The notes: generated from the letters alone by a model not told the origin. 64,000 bases of DNA from Myxococcales bacterium (GCA_014240065.1 JAAZXR010000010.1:27119-91118), one strand, 5' to 3'. Counted from the stretch's first letter, positions 26,162-35,962 are shown. A program made the numbers and translations.

Positions 26162-26190
26162 ACGCTGCCACTGAAGCGAGCGACTCGCAA
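26162..26190 (-). promoter_or_regulatory. Predicted leaderless promoter of kynA
   Basis: On the minus strand TTGCGA (26185-26190), 17-base spacer, CAGCGT (26162-26167), 7 bases, then the ATG at 26154. The -10 box has C instead of the usual first T. Confidence 0.5.
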
Positions 26191-26410
26191 GCACGAACAA
26201 AGATCCCCTCCGAAGGCCTCCCCCCCTCCTCCACCAGAGCATATGCCCACGCGCGACCGCGGATCTACGCGAGGGATCATCTTTGCACCACGAGCGTCGC
26301 TTGATACCCCTCCAGATCCGAGTCAGCCTTCTAAAGCCCGCGCGACGCGGCTCACGCCCCGTGCCTCAACATGAGCCAGTCGAGCCACCGTCGGAAGCGA
26401 AAGGAACACC

Positions 26411-27070
26411 ATGAGCCAACCCTCATCCATCTCACGTAACCTCCAACGTCTTCGCTCGGCCTCCGCGAGACTCAACGACCGGACGACGCGGGTCCACGAG
26501 ATCATCGCATCGCTTGAGGCGGCCCTCGGCACCATCGATCTTGATTTTAAGTACGTCCATCCGCATCCCGTCGACGAGCGAGCCTTCAACGGTCCGGCGG
26601 GCAAGCGGGTCATCGAGCTCCAGTTTTTGTGCTACGCGTCCGTCGGCGGAAAATTTCGTCTCGGGATCAAGTCGCTCAAGGTGCTCGAGAGCAAGCAGTC
26701 CATGGCGACCGAGCGGCCGGGACAAGTGCGCGTCCTCGCGGACGCTCCGACACATCTCATGCACCGCGCCATCGACTTGCTCGCCCCACTCATCGAGGGA
26801 CTCACCGCAGAGGTCGAGCGCGCCGCCGACGACCTCTCTCGGCGATGTGACCGCATCGAGTGGCTCACCAACGACATCAAGGGCGTGATCAGTCCGCCCG
26901 TGGTCACCGAGCGCCCCGCCGAATCGAGGAGCGTGCGCGGAAATCTGCACGAAGGACCTCCGTCCGATCGAGGCGTTCACGGGCCACGAAAGACCCGCCC
27001 TCGCCGCAACACGCCGCCGAGAGTCATCATCAATCGCGCCCCCGCTCGTCGCCCAACGCCCGCCCCCTGA
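26411..27070 (+). CDS. Hypothetical protein
   Basis: 219 residues, probably cytoplasmic. An N-terminal helix (about 10-40) and a strand-rich middle with IELQFLCYASVGGKFRLGIKSL (about 75-95) are followed by a long helix (about 115-155). A basic, Pro/Arg-rich disordered tail (about 165-219) ends it. No family recognised. The ATG at 26411 follows an AAGGA Shine-Dalgarno. It converges with the export-gate gene, with only 24 bases between stops. Confidence 0.6.
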   Translation: MSQPSSISRNLQRLRSASARLNDRTTRVHEIIASLEAALGTIDLDFKYVHPHPVDERAFNGPAGKRVIELQFLCYASVGGKFRLGIKSLKVLESKQSMATERPGQVRVLADAPTHLMHRAIDLLAPLIEGLTAEVERAADDLSRRCDRIEWLTNDIKGVISPPVVTERPAESRSVRGNLHEGPPSDRGVHGPRKTRPRRNTPPRVIINRAPARRPTPAP

Positions 27071-27094
27071 ACGAACGCGGATCGCCTGAGCTCC

Positions 27095-28984
27095 CTAGGC
27101 GTCCGGCAACCAGCTCGACGACCTCTTCGACGTCCAGTCAGGGTTCGCCTCGTCAAGCTCACTCGTACTCACGATGAAGATCGACAGGTCACAGCGGCGC
27201 GCGACCCACTCGGCCCGGGCCCGCGCGCGTGGCTGACACACGAGCACTCCCTGGGGACCAGCGGCGGCGGCGCACACGCGCATCTTCTCGGCGATCTCAC
27301 GTTCGGCGCTCTGGTCACACACAAAACACCACTCGCCGCCTGGATTTCGCGTGACCGCCTCACGCAGCTCAAGCTCAAAATCCGGCGACGCTCGGGTCCA
27401 GGAGGCGGCTTGATTCGCCGCCTCGGCGATCGTTAGCCACCACCACGGCGCGGTCCTCCGCCGGAGATCCTCCGTCCAGTGCTCCTTGCGCGCCGCGTCG
27501 CGAAACTCCGGCCCCTCCGCGAAGGCGTGCAGCCACTCCTCGAGCGGTGGCACCGGCAAGCCTCCGCTCAAAAATCCACACAGCGCCCGCTGCACGTCCT
27601 TGACCTCCACCCCTTCGAACGCCGCCTCACTCAACGCGCCGTGAACGCGTCGCGCGTCGATGACCACACGCCGCATCTCCTCGATGTCGAGCAGGTGACG
27701 CGCCCGCCGTTGGACCACGGCATGAACCGCGCGAAGCAGGGCGGCCTCGTCTCGCGTGGAGGGGGCGTCGAGCGGACCGAGGATACGCCCGCGACACCGG
27801 ACCCGGGCGTAGGCGGCCTCCGGCCCGAGCCTCGCGATACTCACCGCGCCCGGATCGACCCCGTACTCGGCGACCAGACGCCGCCGGTACGCCTTCAACG
27901 TATCTCCGGAGGGGGACACGACGCCCTCTGGGAGCTCGATACAAAGACCCCGCGCGCCGCCGCCGCCGCCCCGCGGCGTCCCGCGAAGTGAGCTCACCAG
28001 CGCCATCCCGAACAACACGAGCGCCACGCTCGAGAACACCAAGGTCGGCATATCCTCCCACAGCGCCAACACAGTGAGCGTCGCGGCGGGCGCCGCGAAC
28101 ACGAGCGGATCGCGGGGGAGTATGCTCCTCGTCTTGGCGGCCGAGCGATCCTCTACGCGCGCGACCAGCAACGCCGCCGCCAGGCTCACGAGGAGCGCGG
28201 GGATCTGCGCGAGCAGGCCATCTCCAATCGTTAGCCGACCATAGACGTCCAAGCTCTCCGCGAAGCTCATCCCTTGGCGTGTCGTCCCCACCAAGATCCC
28301 GCCCACCAGGTTCACGATCACGATCAACACCCCGACCACGGCGTCGCCACGCACAAATCGGGAGGTCCCGTCCATGGCGCCATAGAAATCTGCGCGGCTG
28401 AGCACCCGCGCTTGTTGCTCGACAGCCTCGGCCGCGGTGAGGCGACCGTGGGCCACCTGATCCCGAATGCTCCCTTGATGTCCTGGCAACGCGTCAAGAG
28501 CGAAGCGTGCGGCGACCTCCGCCATACGACTCGCGCCCCTCGTAATCACCAGGAATTGCACGGACGTGATGATCAAAAAGATCACCGCGCCGATGACCAA
28601 GTCGCGCCGAACCACCGCGCCCGCGAACGCCGCGACGACCTCCCCCGCGTAGCCGTCGGACAGGATCAGGCGCGTCGTCGAGACGTTGATACACAGCCGA
28701 AAGAGCGTGGCGCACAACACCATGGTCGGGAACCATCGCAGCTGCATCGGGTGCTCGACCCGTAAGCTCGCCACGACGAGCACCAGCGACACCGCGACGC
28801 TCAAGGCCAAGAGCAGGTCGACCACCCCTGGCGCCACCGGAATCAATAGACACACGATGAGGCCTACGAGCAGCCCCGCGCCTCCGAGCGACGTCCACGT
28901 CCATTGTGCCCGGCCCTCGGCCACCGAGAGGGTCCACCCTCGCCTGGCTGCCCAACGCCGACTGCGATCCACTATCGCCACCAT
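27095..28984 (-). CDS. Orphan FHIPEP (FlhA/SctV)-family export-gate protein
   Basis: 629 residues. The N-terminal half has the 7-8 membrane helices of the type III export gate and its signature segments: ATLFRLCINVSTTRLIL, QFLVITRGASRMAEVAARFA, ADFYGAMDGTSRFVRGDA and LTIGDGLLAQIPALLVSLAA. The C-terminal cytoplasmic half (about 330-629) is present but poorly conserved. The FHIPEP loop that normally reads DADLNAGLI is changed to a segment around IRDQVAHGRL, losing a conserved Asp-containing motif. No other type III or flagellar gene is in the window. It is the last gene of a minus-strand run with Mla-type genes, 74 bases after the MCE gene. It could be a relic, a gate used with genes elsewhere, or repurposed. 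Confidence 0.82.
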   Translation of the reverse strand: MVAIVDRSRRWAARRGWTLSVAEGRAQWTWTSLGGAGLLVGLIVCLLIPVAPGVVDLLLALSVAVSLVLVVASLRVEHPMQLRWFPTMVLCATLFRLCINVSTTRLILSDGYAGEVVAAFAGAVVRRDLVIGAVIFLIITSVQFLVITRGASRMAEVAARFALDALPGHQGSIRDQVAHGRLTAAEAVEQQARVLSRADFYGAMDGTSRFVRGDAVVGVLIVIVNLVGGILVGTTRQGMSFAESLDVYGRLTIGDGLLAQIPALLVSLAAALLVARVEDRSAAKTRSILPRDPLVFAAPAATLTVLALWEDMPTLVFSSVALVLFGMALVSSLRGTPRGGGGGARGLCIELPEGVVSPSGDTLKAYRRRLVAEYGVDPGAVSIARLGPEAAYARVRCRGRILGPLDAPSTRDEAALLRAVHAVVQRRARHLLDIEEMRRVVIDARRVHGALSEAAFEGVEVKDVQRALCGFLSGGLPVPPLEEWLHAFAEGPEFRDAARKEHWTEDLRRRTAPWWWLTIAEAANQAASWTRASPDFELELREAVTRNPGGEWCFVCDQSAEREIAEKMRVCAAAAGPQGVLVCQPRARARAEWVARRCDLSIFIVSTSELDEANPDWTSKRSSSWLPDA

Positions 28985-29058
28985 CGCAACCTACCAATGT
29001 GGCCGCCAAACGCCACAATTTGGCATTTTCTCGGCGACGAAGCCGCCCCGAGCCAGCC

Positions 29059-30099
29059 CTATTCCTCGAGGCTGTCGATCCTCGCCTTGACCGCCTTGGG
29101 GGTCTTCAGGTTCACGCGAATCCCCTCGCTTTGAACGAAGGTTCGGATCACGCGCTCATTCAAGCCGCGGAGGCGACGCGCGAGGACTTTGAGATCCTTG
29201 AGCAGCGGCGCCACATCGGCGCCAACCCCCTCAAACTCTCCGCTGAGCTTCCGCAGGTTCTTCGCCGAGGCCGCGAGATCGTCGATCGCACCCATCGCCG
29301 CGTCCATCCGCTCCTCCGTCAATTTCCCGCTGAGCTTGTTGATCGTGTTCAGGCTCGCCTCCGCCTTGTCGAGGAGCCCTGGGATGTCGCGCGCGCTCGC
29401 GGCCGCCACCTTGTCGAGGTTCGTCAAGATGCGTTCCACCTTGGGATCACCCACGAGTCGATTCGCGTTGGTCACGAGCTCCCCGATCGCCGCCTCATTT
29501 TGTTCACTCATCCGCCGTACAGACGCGACCGTCGCGACCGCGTCGTCGAGCGCCTTCTCGATTTCCGCGCGCTCGATCACCGGCGCCTCGCCATTTTGGC
29601 CGGCCGCGTCCGCGAGCAACCCGTCGATGCGATTGAGCAGCGGGCCGAGGGCCGCAGAGAGCCCCCCCTCGCCGCCGCCGAGCACCGGCTGCAGCGCGTT
29701 GAGCACCTCGTCGACCTCGAACACCGGCTTCACGTTGGTGATCGAACCGCCGTCTGCGATGAGCGGCACCTCCGGGCTCCCAGGCTGGAGCTGCAGGTAC
29801 TTCTCCCCGAGCAGGCTCTTCGCCCGCACGATGGCGACGGCGTCCTCGTGGAGCTCAAGCGACGGATCGAGCCGCAGCGAGAGCTTCGCCTGGTCGTTCT
29901 CCACCGTGATCGACTCGATCACCCCGATTTCGACCCCCGCGATCTTCACCGCGTTGTTCTTGACCAGCCCGGCCGCGTGCGGGAGCCGCAGCGTGTAGCC
30001 GTTCCCCGCCGGACCACCGATCGCGCCGACAAAGTAGGCCAAGGCCCCTACCAAGGAGATGGTGATCACCAAAAAAACTATCAGCTTCGTAAACTTCAT
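29059..30099 (-). CDS. mlaD: MCE-domain lipid-transport protein (MlaD-like)
   Basis: 346 residues with one N-terminal membrane helix (LIVFLVITISLVGALAYFVG). An MCE domain follows (about 35-120, with GLVKNNAVKIAGVEIGVIESI and LLGEKYLQLQPG). Then comes a long helical/coiled-coil periplasmic part (about 130-346), as in MCE proteins that bridge toward the outer membrane. It is the periplasmic substrate-binding ring component of an Mla-type phospholipid transporter. The start at ATG 30099 gives the normal N-terminus. It follows mlaF by 19 bases in the operon. Confidence 0.9.
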   Translation of the reverse strand: MKFTKLIVFLVITISLVGALAYFVGAIGGPAGNGYTLRLPHAAGLVKNNAVKIAGVEIGVIESITVENDQAKLSLRLDPSLELHEDAVAIVRAKSLLGEKYLQLQPGSPEVPLIADGGSITNVKPVFEVDEVLNALQPVLGGGEGGLSAALGPLLNRIDGLLADAAGQNGEAPVIERAEIEKALDDAVATVASVRRMSEQNEAAIGELVTNANRLVGDPKVERILTNLDKVAAASARDIPGLLDKAEASLNTINKLSGKLTEERMDAAMGAIDDLAASAKNLRKLSGEFEGVGADVAPLLKDLKVLARRLRGLNERVIRTFVQSEGIRVNLKTPKAVKARIDSLEE

Positions 30100-30118
30100 T
30101 GGATCGCTACCTTCTAAA

Positions 30119-30922
30119 TCAGACGACCTTGATGGGTCCTTGCGTTGCACGAGTGAAGAACTGGTTGAGGGCCGGATGATTCTCTTCGAAGACTTGTTTG
30201 GCGGGCCCGTAGGTGACGAGCCGACCGTTCGCCAGCATCCCGATCGTGTCGGCGATCTTCCGCGCCTCCGCCGTGTCGTGGCTGATCACGATGAAGGTCA
30301 AACCAAGCGTCCGGTGCATCTCCAAGATCAGCTCATCGAGGGTCGCCGACATCACGGGATCGAGCCCAGAGCTCGGCTCGTCGCACAAGACGATGTCCGG
30401 CTCGAGGGCGATGGCGCGAGCGAAGGCCACCCGCTTGCGCATGCCGCCGCTCAGCTCCGAGGGGAATTTCTCCTCCGTGCCGGGCAGGCCGACGCGCGCG
30501 AGCTTGTCGGTGACTCGGGCGTGCATCTCCTCCTCGCTCAGGCGCGTGTGCAGGCGCATGGGAAACGCCACGTTCTCGGCGACGTTCATGTCATCGAACA
30601 ACGCGCCGTCTTGAAACAGCATGCCGAAGCGACGACGCACCCGAAACAGCGCCTCGCGATCCGCCCGCCGCGACTCGTCGAGGGCCGCGACGTCCTCGCC
30701 GAACACTTTCACCTTCCCCTGGTCGGGCTTAAGCAGACCCACGAGGCACCGCAACAGGACGGACTTGCCGGTCCCAGAGGGCCCGAGCATCACCATGATC
30801 GAACCACGGTCGACGCGCAAGCTGACGTCGTTCAAGACCACCTTGGCACCGAAGGACTTCGAGACGTGCTCAATTTCCACAGCGGGAGAGGTGTCCATGG
30901 AGGGTGCTATCGGTTCAGCCAT
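30119..30922 (-). CDS. mlaF: MlaF-type ABC transporter ATPase
   Basis: 267 residues, cytoplasmic ATPase of the Mla lipid transporter. Walker [15 protein letters not shown] signature [14 protein letters not shown], Walker [15 protein letters not shown] and a switch His in FIVISHD are all visible, so it should be active. It overlaps the 3' end of the first permease gene by 8 bases and is followed after 19 bases by the MCE gene. Length and motifs match the MlaF/Ttg2A subfamily. Confidence 0.95.
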   Translation of the reverse strand: MAEPIAPSMDTSPAVEIEHVSKSFGAKVVLNDVSLRVDRGSIMVMLGPSGTGKSVLLRCLVGLLKPDQGKVKVFGEDVAALDESRRADREALFRVRRRFGMLFQDGALFDDMNVAENVAFPMRLHTRLSEEEMHARVTDKLARVGLPGTEEKFPSELSGGMRKRVAFARAIALEPDIVLCDEPSSGLDPVMSATLDELILEMHRTLGLTFIVISHDTAEARKIADTIGMLANGRLVTYGPAKQVFEENHPALNQFFTRATQGPIKVV

Positions 30923-31643
30923 ACATGATCCAAGACATGAGGAGATTCGTGACGATGCAAAAGACCGCGCCGTTGACGATGGCGAGGTTGGTCGCGATCC
31001 CGACGCCCTCGGCGCCGTCGCGTTTTTGAATACTGTAGCCGTGAAAGCAGCTGATCAAGCCGACGCCCCAGCCCATGAACGCGCCCTTGATCATCCCCGC
31101 GGCGAGATCGAAGGCCGACACTTGCTCCATCACCTGATGCACGAAGGTGCCGGGGTCGTTCCCAAGCTGGTAGACCGCGCCGCCGTACGCCGACGCCAGC
31201 CCGATCACGTTGCAATATCCACACAGCAGCGGCAGCGCCAAGGTGACCGCCCAAATTCGTGGGACCACGAGATAGCGGATCGGATCCACCCCCATGACCT
31301 CGAGCGCCTCGATTTGCTCGCTGATTTTCATATTGGCCAGCGAGGCGGCGACGTTGGCACCGATCCTCGCGCCGCCCACCACCGCCGCCATCACCGGGAA
31401 CAGCTCTCGCACCCCGCCGATCCCGGCGAACATCCCGAGCATGTCTTGGGCGCCGATCCTCGAGAACGGCCCGAACGACTGCACCGCCAAGTTGAGACCG
31501 GCGAAGAAGGTGAGGATGGTCAGCAACATGAGCGAGCCGTAGCCCGCGTCGACGAACTGCGGCACGAACACCTCCCGCGGAGGGATCGACGTGTATTGGG
31601 CCCGCACAGCCCGGAAGACGAAGGCTGAGAAACCGCGCATCAA
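30915..31643 (-). CDS. mlaE: MlaE-family permease (second copy)
   Basis: 242 residues with five or six membrane helices, the normal size of MlaE. The family core segments are visible: [57 protein letters not shown], and the conserved cytoplasmic coupling region. It overlaps the other permease by four bases (ATGA) and mlaF by eight. Two different permease genes in one operon suggest a heterodimeric membrane core rather than the usual homodimer; that is inference. Confidence 0.92.
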   Translation of the reverse strand: MMRGFSAFVFRAVRAQYTSIPPREVFVPQFVDAGYGSLMLLTILTFFAGLNLAVQSFGPFSRIGAQDMLGMFAGIGGVRELFPVMAAVVGGARIGANVAASLANMKISEQIEALEVMGVDPIRYLVVPRIWAVTLALPLLCGYCNVIGLASAYGGAVYQLGNDPGTFVHQVMEQVSAFDLAAGMIKGAFMGWGVGLISCFHGYSIQKRDGAEGVGIATNLAIVNGAVFCIVTNLLMSWIMYG

Positions 31644-32380
31644 AGGCCCGCCTCCAACAAGATCACGCTAAACACATAGTCGGTGAAGAGGATCAACACG
31701 ATGGTGCTCACCACGGTGTCGTTGGCGGCCTTCCCGACCTGGGCGGCTCCGCGCTCGACCGCCAGGCCAAGGAATCCGGCGATGAGCCCCACCCCCGTGC
31801 CAAAGATCGCGCACTTCATCAGGCCGACCCAAAGATCCATGGCCGTCACCTGCTCGGTGAGGTGCTCCATGAACGCGCCGTGATCGATGCCCCCGAGCGG
31901 GACGGCGAACACCCACCCCGAAAACAACCCCAAGATGTTCGTGAGGACGCTCAGGAGCGGCGTAATCACGACGCAGGCGAGCACGCCAGGCACCACCACG
32001 TAGCGAATCGGATCGACGCTCATGACCGCGAGCGCGTCAATTTGACCGCGCACCCGCATGGTCCCAATGCGCGCGGCGATCGACGAGCCGGCCTGGGCCG
32101 CGACCATGACAGAGGCGAGCGCGGGGCTGTACTCGCGGAAGATGGCCATGCCGAGGAACGAAGACAGCAGCCGCTCGGCGCCAAACAACTGGAAAATCTG
32201 CACCCCCTGAAGCGAGATCACAGCGCCCACCGGCGCTACCGCGAGGCTGACGGGGATGATGCAGCGCATGGCGATGACCTGCATCAATCGCAGCGTCTCG
32301 ATCCCGTATCGTGGGCGCGTCACCAGGGCGATCAACACCGCTCCGAGATACGACAAGAACCTTTGCACCCCTGCGATCAT
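31640..32380 (-). CDS. mlaE: MlaE-family permease (first copy)
   Basis: 246 residues, MlaE-type permease and first gene of the Mla operon. Core segments are GSSIAARIGTMRVRGQIDALAVMSVDPIRYVVVPG, with membrane helices on both sides. Its N-terminal region carries the amphipathic helix usual for MlaE (about 1-30). It is clearly diverged from the second permease, so the duplication is old. No strong promoter motif is seen directly upstream, unlike the leaderless genes. Confidence 0.92.
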   Translation of the reverse strand: MIAGVQRFLSYLGAVLIALVTRPRYGIETLRLMQVIAMRCIIPVSLAVAPVGAVISLQGVQIFQLFGAERLLSSFLGMAIFREYSPALASVMVAAQAGSSIAARIGTMRVRGQIDALAVMSVDPIRYVVVPGVLACVVITPLLSVLTNILGLFSGWVFAVPLGGIDHGAFMEHLTEQVTAMDLWVGLMKCAIFGTGVGLIAGFLGLAVERGAAQVGKAANDTVVSTIVLILFTDYVFSVILLEAGL

Positions 32381-32596
32381 CGATCTTCAGCGCCCCCGTC
32401 CGTCGCGCCGAGGAATTCGATGGTGCTCGCGCGCCCCGCAAATCGCCGGCGATCCTCGCGCGGCGGACCGATCCGCGATCCCTGATCGTCCCCTCGACGA
32501 TCGCGTGCGTACGCATCATCCATCACGCCGGTCTTTTATCAGGTTTTGAACTCCGGATAACTTGACTCACCCGCGCTGCCGGTGGACAACAAGCGC

Positions 32597-34261
32597 ATGG
32601 GCCCCACCCGGAAAACCGCATGGTTGAGCGGGATCGGCGCAGTCTTGCTCCTCGCTGGCGCCCGCTGCAGCCAAAGCGCCGAAATACCGGCCGCGAGCGC
32701 GGCAGAGCAGGGCCCCACTGCGACCGCCGCCGACGGCCCTCAAGAGGCCCTCGCGAGCGCGGCTTCGCTCGCCATCGCCCCCACGGCCCCCCCCGCTCGC
32801 CCGCCGCTGTCTTCCGATGCGCTCCGCGCCCGGGTGGAAGCCCAGCGCCGAATTCTGGGACGCGAGGGGCTGTTTGAAGACGCGACGGGCACTGTGGTCC
32901 CGGTCATCGAAGCGCCGTCGCAGCCTGCGACCGAAACCTCTCCCCCCGACCAGGCCACCCCTCCCGACGACGGCGGCTTGCTCGACGCGCTCCCCGGATC
33001 CGCCGGCATGGACGCGGACGGGAGCCTCGAGGGCAGCGTCCGCGCGAACGGGAACGCCCTGGGTCTGTTCACTCCGATCGAGACGCGCGACGGCGAGACC
33101 CTCGGCCGCTTTTACGCCGCGCTCCGCTCCCTGACCGCAGGTGAGCGCACCTCCGTCAACGTCGCTGTGTACGGGGCCTCGCACACGCAGGCGGACATTT
33201 ACCCCGCGTACATCCGAAACTACCTCCAATCACGCTTCGGCGCGGGGGGCCGCGGCGTCGTCAGCCTCGTCAAGTTCTCTCGTTGGTATCGCACCGCCGA
33301 TTTCTCGGTTGAGAGCTCGAAGCACTGGAAGACCGAGCACGCCCAGAAAAAAGAACACGCCGAGGAGGGATGGTTCGGGCTCATGGGGGTGAGCGGCCAC
33401 TCTTCGAACAAGCGGGCGTGGACCCGTGTGAAACCCCGGAACTCCAGCGATCCCGCGTCTCACGGCTCCCGTTATGAGCTGTCATTTTTAAAACAGCCAC
33501 GCGGCGGCCGCTTCAAGGTCTACGTGGATGGGCGACTCCACAAGACGGTCAAGACCAAGAGCAAGACGCCAGCGCTCGGCGCCTTCGTGATCGAGACCGA
33601 GCTCGGTCCGCACGAGATCGAGGTGCGACCCTACGGCGACGGCCAGGTGCGGCTGTTCGGCATGCAGATCGAGAACGGGCAGCCGGGGGTCATCGTCGAC
33701 ACGCTCGGGATCTCGGGAACGCGGGCGGCGAACCACCTCGCCTGGCACGAGCCGATCTGGCAAGAGAGCTTCGCCAAGCGGGATCCTCAACTCTATCTCC
33801 TGGCGTATGGGACCAACGAGACCACCGACGAAGACCAACCCATGAGCGTCTATCGCCGCGAGCTGAAGGCGGTCCTCGATCGCCTGAAGGCGACCTCTCC
33901 CAACGCGAGCTGTGTCCTCGTCGGACCCGGGGATTTCCCCCAACAGAGCGCCGACGGGCTGTGGACCACCCGCCCCCGCCTGGTCGAGATCGTGGAGGCG
34001 CAGCGCGCCGTCGCCTATGAGGCCGGCTGCGGATTTTGGGATGCGCTCGCCTTCATGGGTGGCGCCGGATCGATGCACACGTGGGCCACGTCGGTGCCGC
34101 AGATGGCCAAGAGCGATCATATCCACCTCACGCGGCGCGGCTATGTTCGCCTGGGGATGGCGGTCACGGACGCCCTGATGGCGGACTACGAACAGACCGC
34201 TCGCGGCGTCGATCCGGAGCCCTCCAGCGCTCGTTCTCTGGACCCGAATACTGTACATTGA
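32597..34261 (+). CDS. SGNH/GDSL hydrolase-like exported protein
   Basis: About 554 residues. A signal or lipoprotein-like N-terminus (TAWLSGIGAVLLLAGARC) is followed by a long Pro/Ala/Asp linker (about 30-175) and an SGNH domain. Catalytic blocks are visible: the Ser block VYGASHTQADI (about 190), a GTNET block III-like motif (about 410) and the Asp/His block SDHIHLTRRGY (about 510). A beta-rich insertion lies between blocks I and III. It is related in layout to the gene at 36029-37738. It probably acts on acylated envelope glycans. Start is either ATG 32597 or GTG 32582. Confidence 0.78.
   Translation: MGPTRKTAWLSGIGAVLLLAGARCSQSAEIPAASAAEQGPTATAADGPQEALASAASLAIAPTAPPARPPLSSDALRARVEAQRRILGREGLFEDATGTVVPVIEAPSQPATETSPPDQATPPDDGGLLDALPGSAGMDADGSLEGSVRANGNALGLFTPIETRDGETLGRFYAALRSLTAGERTSVNVAVYGASHTQADIYPAYIRNYLQSRFGAGGRGVVSLVKFSRWYRTADFSVESSKHWKTEHAQKKEHAEEGWFGLMGVSGHSSNKRAWTRVKPRNSSDPASHGSRYELSFLKQPRGGRFKVYVDGRLHKTVKTKSKTPALGAFVIETELGPHEIEVRPYGDGQVRLFGMQIENGQPGVIVDTLGISGTRAANHLAWHEPIWQESFAKRDPQLYLLAYGTNETTDEDQPMSVYRRELKAVLDRLKATSPNASCVLVGPGDFPQQSADGLWTTRPRLVEIVEAQRAVAYEAGCGFWDALAFMGGAGSMHTWATSVPQMAKSDHIHLTRRGYVRLGMAVTDALMADYEQTARGVDPEPSSARSLDPNTVH
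34254..34259 (+). promoter_or_regulatory. Possible -10 box before gloB, leaderless geometry
   Basis: TACATT ending 5 bases before the GTG at 34265, inside the end of the SGNH gene. No good -35; gloB may simply be co-transcribed. Confidence 0.25.
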
Positions 34262-34264
34262 GGT

Positions 34265-35152
34265 GTGGCTCACGTCGTCTCAGTGCCCGCAGATCCCTTC
34301 ACGCTGGCTGATTCTCGCGTCCGCGTGCATCAAGTCCTCGACGCGAAAGACAACCTCATCTGGGTCCTGGAGGATCCTCAATCGGGCACCGCCGCTGCGG
34401 TCGATGGGCCGTCGGCGAGCAACGTGCAAGCGTTCGTGGAGGCTCACGATCTGCGCCTCACAACCATCTTCAACACGCACACCCACCCCGATCACATCGG
34501 GATTAATCGGGGCTACGAGCGACGAGGGCAGCTCTCCTCGATGACGGTGATCGGCGCCGCCTCGCGGGCAGACGACATTCCGGGGCTCACACGCGCGGTC
34601 AAGGAGGGTGACGAGGTCGGTTTCGGCGACGCGACCTTTGAGATCATCGAGACGCCAGGGCACATCGACGGCCACATCTGCTTCGCGGGCCACGGGGTCG
34701 TCTTTTGTGGAGACACCATGTTCGCGGGGGGCTGCGGCTATCTCTTCGATGGTCCCGCGTCGGCCATGAAACACAGCCTGAGCAAACTCGCCGCGCTCCC
34801 AGCACCCACGCGAGTGTGCTGCGCGCACGAATATACCCAAGACAACCTGCGCTTCGCGTGGCTCGTCGAACCCGACTCGGAGGCGCTCGCGGCCCGCATT
34901 CGCGACGTCTGGAAGATCCGGGCCGAGGGCGGTTGCACCGTCCCGTCGAATATCGGGCTCGAGCGAGCGACCAACCCGTTCTTGCGCTGGCACGCTCCGA
35001 CCCTGCGCCGCCGGGTCTGTGAGCGGATGGGTTTGCTCGACGACGCGACCGAGGAGGAGGTGTTCGCGGCGACGCGAGCGCTCAAGGATCGCAAAGATCA
35101 CCGCGAGATCACCGACGAGATGCTACCCCTTTGCGGTCCCTCGCTCGCGTAG
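34265..35152 (+). CDS. gloB: Hydroxyacylglutathione hydrolase (glyoxalase II)
   Basis: 295 residues, metallo-beta-lactamase-fold enzyme that hydrolyses S-D-lactoylglutathione in methylglyoxal detoxification. The binuclear metal site is intact: THTHPDH (about 72), a His in PGHIDGH, an Asp in FCGDTMFAGGCG, and a His in CAHEYTQDNLRFA, the glyoxalase II signature. Length is slightly above the usual 250-260 because of an extended C-terminal domain. Start is GTG 34265, with a TACATT hexamer ending 5 bases upstream. It begins 3 bases after the stop of the SGNH gene. Confidence 0.92.
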   Translation: MAHVVSVPADPFTLADSRVRVHQVLDAKDNLIWVLEDPQSGTAAAVDGPSASNVQAFVEAHDLRLTTIFNTHTHPDHIGINRGYERRGQLSSMTVIGAASRADDIPGLTRAVKEGDEVGFGDATFEIIETPGHIDGHICFAGHGVVFCGDTMFAGGCGYLFDGPASAMKHSLSKLAALPAPTRVCCAHEYTQDNLRFAWLVEPDSEALAARIRDVWKIRAEGGCTVPSNIGLERATNPFLRWHAPTLRRRVCERMGLLDDATEEEVFAATRALKDRKDHREITDEMLPLCGPSLA

Positions 35153-35164
35153 GGCGCGGCGCCG

Positions 35165-35962
35165 CTAAAATCTCAACGACATCGAGAGGCCCGCCCTCCC
35201 CCGCGCGCCGACAAAGGGCCGAAGCCGGAGCGTTCGAAGACCCAAGGAGGTCTGTCGGGCTCGATACGCCCGGTAGTCTCGATGCACGCGGACCCCGCGA
35301 CGAAGCCACAATACAGACGCCACCGCGGTCGGGATCGCGAAGGCGAACGAGAGGCCAGACGCCGCGTAGCGCAGGCTGGGTCGGTCTACGCTGAAACACT
35401 GAGGGTCATCCTCCGCGCCCGGTTCGGCGCAGGTGTCGGCGCGATCGAGCCCGATCATTAACTGGAAGATCCCGTTGGCGATCAGCGATCCTGCGATGGC
35501 GCCCACGATGCTCCCGAGCGACAGCTCGAGAGCGCCGGAGTTGGTGCCCCCCTCCGACAGCGCGCCCAATTGCGTGGCATCGACCGCCGCGGCGTCCGCG
35601 TCGGGGAGGAGCACCCGCGCACCCGAGGATCGCTCCGGCCGCGTCTGCGCCTCAAGTTCTTGGTCCGGGGCCGGCGATAATCGGTCGGGGGCCTTGAGCG
35701 TCTCCTCCGGCGCGACCGCCTCCATCCGGTCGACGCCGTCCGCCTCGGGCGACGTGGGTGGCGGTGGCACCAGCGTGCTGGCTCCTGGAACCTCGGTCGC
35801 CTTGAGGGGCACCTCGCCCCCAGTCGTCGCTCGAGGCTCCTCGGCGGGCGCCGCCCAAGCCGCCGACGGCGGCAGCGACGCGCACATCATCGCGACGACG
35901 CCCCCGCGCGCGCCCGTCCACAAAGCGAGCGTCCCTCGTCGCGATCGCGGAATCACCATCAC
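35165..35962 (-). CDS. Exported protein of unknown function with C-terminal membrane segments
   Basis: 265 residues. A signal peptide (about 10-38, ending AAWAAPAEE) is followed by a Pro/Ala/Glu linker. A Gly/Ala-rich hydrophobic helix (about 148-168) and a second (about 205-228) come next, then a basic Arg-rich tail. The layout resembles the gene at 16738-17589, a common myxobacterial type. Start GTG 35962 is supported by TACACT ending 6 bases upstream, with TTGACG 19 bases further. No family recognised. Confidence 0.62.
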   Translation of the reverse strand: MMVIPRSRRGTLALWTGARGGVVAMMCASLPPSAAWAAPAEEPRATTGGEVPLKATEVPGASTLVPPPPTSPEADGVDRMEAVAPEETLKAPDRLSPAPDQELEAQTRPERSSGARVLLPDADAAAVDATQLGALSEGGTNSGALELSLGSIVGAIAGSLIANGIFQLMIGLDRADTCAEPGAEDDPQCFSVDRPSLRYAASGLSFAFAIPTAVASVLWLRRGVRVHRDYRAYRARQTSLGLRTLRLRPFVGARGRAGLSMSLRF

